A DNA stretch of 55,289 bases from Phycisphaerales bacterium (lineage in GTDB: Bacteria; Planctomycetota; Phycisphaerae; Phycisphaerales; UBA1924), in contig JADLCM010000030.1 in NCBI GenBank assembly GCA_020847175.1, positions 1 to 55,289 of the forward strand, written 5' to 3'. The first letter of the stretch is position 1. Every line of letters begins with the position of its first letter. Shown here piece after piece: positions 52,901 to 55,289 of this stretch. The notes under the pieces were generated by a model. It had not been told where the DNA came from, did no database searches, and was given only the letters and a program-made list of their open reading frames with translations. The position numbers were made by a program, and so were the translations under genes.

Positions 52901-53015
52901 CGGCATGTCTGGGGTGGGGTCCAAGGCGGGCGGGCGGGAGTATCTGCTGCAGTTCGTCGAGCCGCGCTCGTGCTGCGAGAACACCCTGCGACGGGGCTTT
53001 GCGCCGGAACTGTGA
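49908..53015 (+). CDS. putA: Bifunctional proline dehydrogenase / P5C dehydrogenase
   Basis: A 1,035-residue enzyme that oxidises proline to glutamate. The N-terminal FAD-dependent proline dehydrogenase barrel spans about 30-470, with NVSIKISSLSAKCDP, VFINFDMEQFKFKDLTLELF, VTVRLVKGAYWDYE and the late SHNVRSIGAAL. The aldehyde dehydrogenase domain follows (VVISPWNFPLAICCGM; the Glu in EMGGKNALIID; the catalytic Cys in GQKCSACSR). There is no DNA-binding RHH domain, so it is not autoregulatory. A Gly/Ala/Ser-rich insertion near residue 355 is not typical. Start chosen with GGAG 11 bases upstream; ATG at 49914 also possible. Confidence 0.93.
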   Translation: MAMFTRKSKAPAPSVNPASQDRVLELGREMLKRADRHKAGFLSGKFYSDKLMNWTMKDQNFKVQMFRFVDCYPALTSPEMIHEHLSDYLSQPGVKLPPGFELGLRAGGIAKGLMAGTISSQIKGMAAKFIAGTDAADALPQLKKLWNDGIAFSVDLLGEACVSDEEADAYQKKYLDLIENLPGTVAGFKATERLERDHLGGVPRVNVSIKISSLSAKCDPIDTEGSIRELMRRLVPVLKAASAKGVFINFDMEQFKFKDLTLELFFRCCEEVDFHAGLAMQAYLKSGPDDARRVCDWANRTGRVVTVRLVKGAYWDYETIHAEEQGWPCPVWNEKWQTDRCFEEMTAIFLDACPRAAEGATGASGSMGPTKRRAGAGGVKLALGSHNVRSIGAALAGLEQRGLPREAIELQMLHGMADELKYAAEEMGLRVREYVPVGEMIPGMAYLVRRLLENTSNESWLRAGFIDNQDVSLLLGAPAPKSGGSVAGKPDLVQSAPERHQLTGAAEGVGDGRPFINEPMRNFAVSAQREAYKAALQQARVPSVANDRTPGQGTAMIDAAHAAFPAWRDTDPAVRAKVLVEAARQMRARRDELAGVMIKEAGKTWREADADVCEAIDFCEFYARLAPGLFRRERIGRFYGELDEQWHQPRGVAVVISPWNFPLAICCGMTVAALVTGNTVVVKPAEQTPGIARLMADVLHGALESVAGRGWTSKGGRVTDVLQFCAAPGETTGAALVRDPRVALVAFTGSRDVGLDILTAAAPGSPFVDAGVRGRATHVKRVVCEMGGKNALIIDTSADIDEAVIGARHSAFGFQGQKCSACSRLIVVDEAGPEGPHIANFKRRFVEATRALVLGDPGDPGTDVGPVIDREAAERIRRMIDAGVKDGARLDLAMETPAHLPEEMKARFVGPHVFSGVQPAHTIAREEIFGPVVGIMHASSFEHALELANDHVYKLTGGVFSRKPSHLEMARREFRVGNLYLNRGITGALVARQPFGGFGMSGVGSKAGGREYLLQFVEPRSCCENTLRRGFAPEL

Positions 53016-53214
53016 TGGGAATCCATTGGAGTGGGGCCGTGCGAGCGGGACAGGTCGACGCATGCCCGTCGCCCTCGCATCGCGAGCCGATGCGTGGGTC
53101 TTCAGCAGTGCGTGACTATCGCGCACGACCAACCTCGTAAGCCCGGCCAAGGCGCGACACATACTGGCCCTCCGAGGGCTTGGGGGTAGAGCGGATCGAT
53201 CCAGATATTCTGGC

Positions 53215-53243
53215 TTGACTTGTTCCTTCACTCCAGTTATCTT
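53215..53243 (+). promoter_or_regulatory. Sigma-70-type promoter
   Basis: TTGACT and TATCTT are separated by exactly 17 bases, close to the TTGACA/TATAAT consensus and the best promoter seen in the window. It lies about 40 bases before the start codon at 53285 and should drive the Cys-rich protein gene. Confidence 0.65.
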
Positions 53244-53284
53244 GCAGACGCGGGGGTAGACGAGGCGAATTGGAGATTACAATC

Positions 53285-54298
53285 ATGGAAATCGAGAAGT
53301 TCCTGTCCACCAATGTCCACCAATGTCCACCAATGTCCACCAATGTCCACCAATGTCCACCAATGCGTACGTCAATACGGCGCGGCGCAGCGATTCCGTT
53401 GATCTTGAGCTTGTTGTGTGCGATCGTCGCAGCCTTTCCCGTTCGTGCCCAGTCGCAGCTCGAGGAAATTGAGGATCGCCAACAAGCCATTTTCGCCGCG
53501 TTGGAACTGACTCGCAGTTCGGGAGATCTGGTACTTGCTGCGGACGCCGAGATCGCCGAAGATTGGGACTCAACGTGGGTGACGACGAGCCTCGAAGATG
53601 CGATTCATGTCGAGTTGTTCTTTTTTGCGCCGGTCGATCTCGACGACGAAGATGTGATCGACGAGTTCGAGAGGACGGATCAGCTATCGATCCTAAGTTC
53701 GCTTGTGGAGTCAAACGTCGTTCTGGGCATCGGACTCGCGAAGCTCGAAACAACATCATCGCAGGTTGCATACGCGAGTGTTCTCGCCTGTTCAACGGAC
53801 GGCCCTTCCTCGAGTCGGTTGCATTGGGTGGTCTTTCTGGAACTGCTCGACAGCGAGGATGCCGAGGAAGCACGTGAAACGTTCTACCAGATCGATTTCG
53901 AGGCGACGGACACTTCGCCGTGCTCGTCGCTCAATCGCACGGACCTGAATTTTCAAGATCCCGACTTCGTATCGTGTAACAGTCTTGCGGTGACGAACTT
54001 CGAGTGTCGCAGAAACAAGGGCAAGGCTGGTGCCGCGATTTGCGTCGTGACGGGCATCGCGGGTGTCGTGGTGTGCTATGCGATCCCGACGAATCCGCTT
54101 TGTCTGGTTTTGATCGGCGTAACGTGGGCCTGCGATGCTTGCAGCATCTACGAGATTAATGCGATGCTCTCGGATATCAGGGCGGCCAGAGCGTGCTGTT
54201 GCAACAGTCTTGCGTGCCGCACGGACGGCGGGACCTCCTGTCCATCTACTGAGGGTTGCAACTCATCCGGGTGCCCCGGAAACCCATGTCTACCATGA
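53285..54298 (+). CDS. Secreted Cys-rich protein with repeat-encoded N-terminus
   Basis: Not a recognised family; 337 residues from an ATG with a TGGAG ribosome-binding site nine bases upstream. Residues 7-26 come from the 10-bp repeat array (STNVHQCPPM twice). A signal peptide then follows from M27: MRTSIRRG, a hydrophobic core and VRAQ. If translation starts at this last ATG (53363) the protein has 311 residues. A long acidic domain (about 55-190) precedes a C-terminus of about 108 residues with 15 cysteines: a hydrophobic core (AICVVTGIAGVVVCYA; CLVLIGVTWACDAC), ACCC, and a Cys/Gly/Ser-rich tail. The layout recalls precursors of hydrophobic Cys-rich bacteriocins such as halocin C8, by architecture only. 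G+C is markedly below the rest of the window. Confidence 0.65.
   Translation: MEIEKFLSTNVHQCPPMSTNVHQCPPMRTSIRRGAAIPLILSLLCAIVAAFPVRAQSQLEEIEDRQQAIFAALELTRSSGDLVLAADAEIAEDWDSTWVTTSLEDAIHVELFFFAPVDLDDEDVIDEFERTDQLSILSSLVESNVVLGIGLAKLETTSSQVAYASVLACSTDGPSSSRLHWVVFLELLDSEDAEEARETFYQIDFEATDTSPCSSLNRTDLNFQDPDFVSCNSLAVTNFECRRNKGKAGAAICVVTGIAGVVVCYAIPTNPLCLVLIGVTWACDACSIYEINAMLSDIRAARACCCNSLACRTDGGTSCPSTEGCNSSGCPGNPCLP
53304..53363 (+). repeat. 10-bp tandem repeat, six perfect copies
   Basis: Six consecutive copies of TGTCCACCAA with no mismatch, followed by a partial TG. Each junction makes an ATG (53313, 53323, 53333, 53343, 53353, 53363), cycling through three frames. It is a simple-sequence array inside a gene's 5' end, so loss or gain of one unit shifts the reading frame. 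Confidence 0.95.
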
Positions 54299-54439
54299 CA
54301 GTCCTGGTGGCTGCATGGCCGCGTGTGGCGCGGCCCGACGTGCCGGAGTCGAATGCTTCGAACACATGGGGACGGTTGCCTGACCTCGTACGCGACCTGA
54401 CCGGAGTGATCTGTACCCAAGTATCTTGCTAGCTCAATA

Positions 54440-55165
54440 ATGGTTAGTGTTGTCGCTGAAGTCGCGCCTGCGTTGGTCCTCCTTTGCGGAGTCTGTTATC
54501 TGGCATTCAGTGCGACATGGTCTCCCGAGGCTCTTGACGTCGGTGAGATCGAAGCGGATTCCACTCGGGACGAGTGTTGTGACGTTGTTCAGATCGCGGT
54601 CAACGTTGAGTTGTTCCACGCGCAGCACGTATTATTGCGATATGAGACCAGCTCTGGTCGGCGCCGGCGCTTATGGGTGGCGGTGAAGTCGTTGCAAGCG
54701 CTCGTGCGGTCGGGGCCGAGGGCGATCGGTGAAGAAGCCGACGCGTTGAAGGGGCTGCGCGGGCACGTGGCGATAAGGGCGCTGGGAGTTCCATGGCTCG
54801 TTGGGGTCGCGGTACTGATAGCCAAGATAAGTGGTGGACTGCTATGGGGCGTTGAGGTGCCAGGTGCTTCCGCCGCGACATTGGTGGTCATTGCGTCGAG
54901 TGGAGGGATGATGGGCATGCCGCTTCTTCAACTACTTGGAGTCGTGCGAATCTGCTGGACGAGGGAATCGTTGTCATGTGACTCCGTGTGGCGACGATCG
55001 CCCGACACCTTTGCTTTGAACAGCACCACACTGTCCTTTGGAAGGATGAATGCCTGGGGTTTTCAGCGCGTAGGCGTTCAGGCATCAGATGGCCGCAAGC
55101 GAACGATTCGTGTCAACGGTGTTCAGGCGTGCGAGTTGGCGGAAGTGCTTGGAGTGCAGCGTTAG
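54440..55165 (+). CDS. Membrane protein, unknown, low-GC
   Basis: Unrecognised 241-residue protein with three likely membrane segments: VAPALVLLCGVCYLAF at the N-terminus, PWLVGVAVLIAKISGGLLW near 120 and TLVVIASSGGMMGMPLLQLLGVV near 155. The intervening soluble part is mixed alpha/beta, and the C-terminus (WGFQRVGVQASDGRKRTIRVNG) looks like a small beta domain. It shares the low G+C of the preceding Cys-rich gene and lies 141 bases after it, so a functional pair, for example secreted peptide and membrane partner, is possible. No motif supports that yet. Confidence 0.5.
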   Translation: MVSVVAEVAPALVLLCGVCYLAFSATWSPEALDVGEIEADSTRDECCDVVQIAVNVELFHAQHVLLRYETSSGRRRRLWVAVKSLQALVRSGPRAIGEEADALKGLRGHVAIRALGVPWLVGVAVLIAKISGGLLWGVEVPGASAATLVVIASSGGMMGMPLLQLLGVVRICWTRESLSCDSVWRRSPDTFALNSTTLSFGRMNAWGFQRVGVQASDGRKRTIRVNGVQACELAEVLGVQR

Positions 55166-55277
55166 AGCGTTTCCACTCCAAGTTCAGCGCTGTACGGCGC
55201 AGGTTCGGTTGCGCTGTGATTGAGATTGGTGTAGGTTTCCTGCTGGCGTCGAGGAAGGCGTCGGAACAGGAGCCAGG

Positions 55278-55289
55278 ATGGCCGCGCCG
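55278..55289 (+). CDS. Possible start of a gene cut by the window end
   Basis: ATG GCC GCG CCG at the last bases has CAGGAG six bases upstream. Only four codons are visible, so function is unknown and even the call is tentative. Confidence 0.2.

Noticed and set aside
53304..53363. CRISPR array
   Set aside because: Units are 10 bp, contiguous and without spacers.
53220..53402. 60-codon plus-strand frame through the repeat
   Set aside because: It lacks a ribosome-binding site and ends at 53402 without a signal peptide; it is the alternative frame expected if the repeat count changes.

Overview
The window is a chromosomal segment of a GC-rich bacterium (about 70% G+C by eye over most of it), most likely a planctomycete of the Phycisphaerae/Phycisphaerales type. 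Clues seen in the sequence are a di-haem cytochrome c peroxidase ending in a duplicated dockerin-like domain with a terminal Gly-Cys (the 'GC-type dockerin' known from that group), a PEP-CTERM-like secreted protein, a prepilin of the H-X-DG type common in planctomycetes, a long GyrB, and housekeeping genes (gyrB, recR, rpoN, gcvH) in a Gram-negative context with RND efflux and lipoproteins. The taxonomic call is inference.

Layout. 1-2.3 kb: four small plus-strand genes (Cys-rich secreted protein, two membrane-anchored unknowns, a prepilin). 2.4-5.4 kb: minus-strand PEP-CTERM-like protein, family 4 glycosyltransferase and an unknown gene. 5.5 kb: tRNA-Leu(GAG). 5.7-11.7 kb: a compact chemotaxis operon cheB-cheW-cheR-cheA-cheX-cheY with no receptor gene. 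11.7-16.6 kb: unknown gene, AI-2E/PerM-family membrane protein, SAM methyltransferase, membrane protein. 16.8-17.7 kb: remnant of an IS630-type insertion sequence with a frameshift site and a missing 3' end. 17.8-25.5 kb: minus-strand heavy-metal RND efflux operon (unknown membrane protein, outer-membrane channel, adaptor, pump, His-rich lipoprotein). 25.6-28.8 kb: rpoN, recR and a membrane protein, divergent from gyrB (29.0-31.7 kb). 32.1-36.2 kb: gcvH and a LolD/MacB-like ABC ATPase with its giant FtsX-type permease. 36.3-38.2 kb: dockerin-tailed cytochrome c peroxidase. 38.2-42.3 kb: a Znu/Mnt-type metal importer (znuA divergent from znuC-znuB), two small unknown proteins and a DinB-fold protein. 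42.4-44.2 kb: thiG and surE on the minus strand. 44.2-53.0 kb: plus-strand sulfotransferase-like gene, a perfect parS-like centromere palindrome, queC, a PfkB-type kinase, an MFS transporter, cstA and putA. The last three form a plausible uptake and catabolism block.

53.1-55.3 kb: base composition falls to roughly 50-57% G+C. Here lie a good sigma-70-type promoter, a Shine-Dalgarno and ATG, six perfect tandem copies of a 10-bp repeat inside the 5' coding region, and then a signal peptide, an acidic domain and a hydrophobic Cys-rich C-terminus. A second low-GC gene encodes an unknown membrane protein. Because 10 is not a multiple of 3 and both other frames close soon after the repeat, the array looks like a phase-variation switch on a secreted Cys-rich protein. 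I consider this the most interesting locus in the window. The parS-like site is the second.
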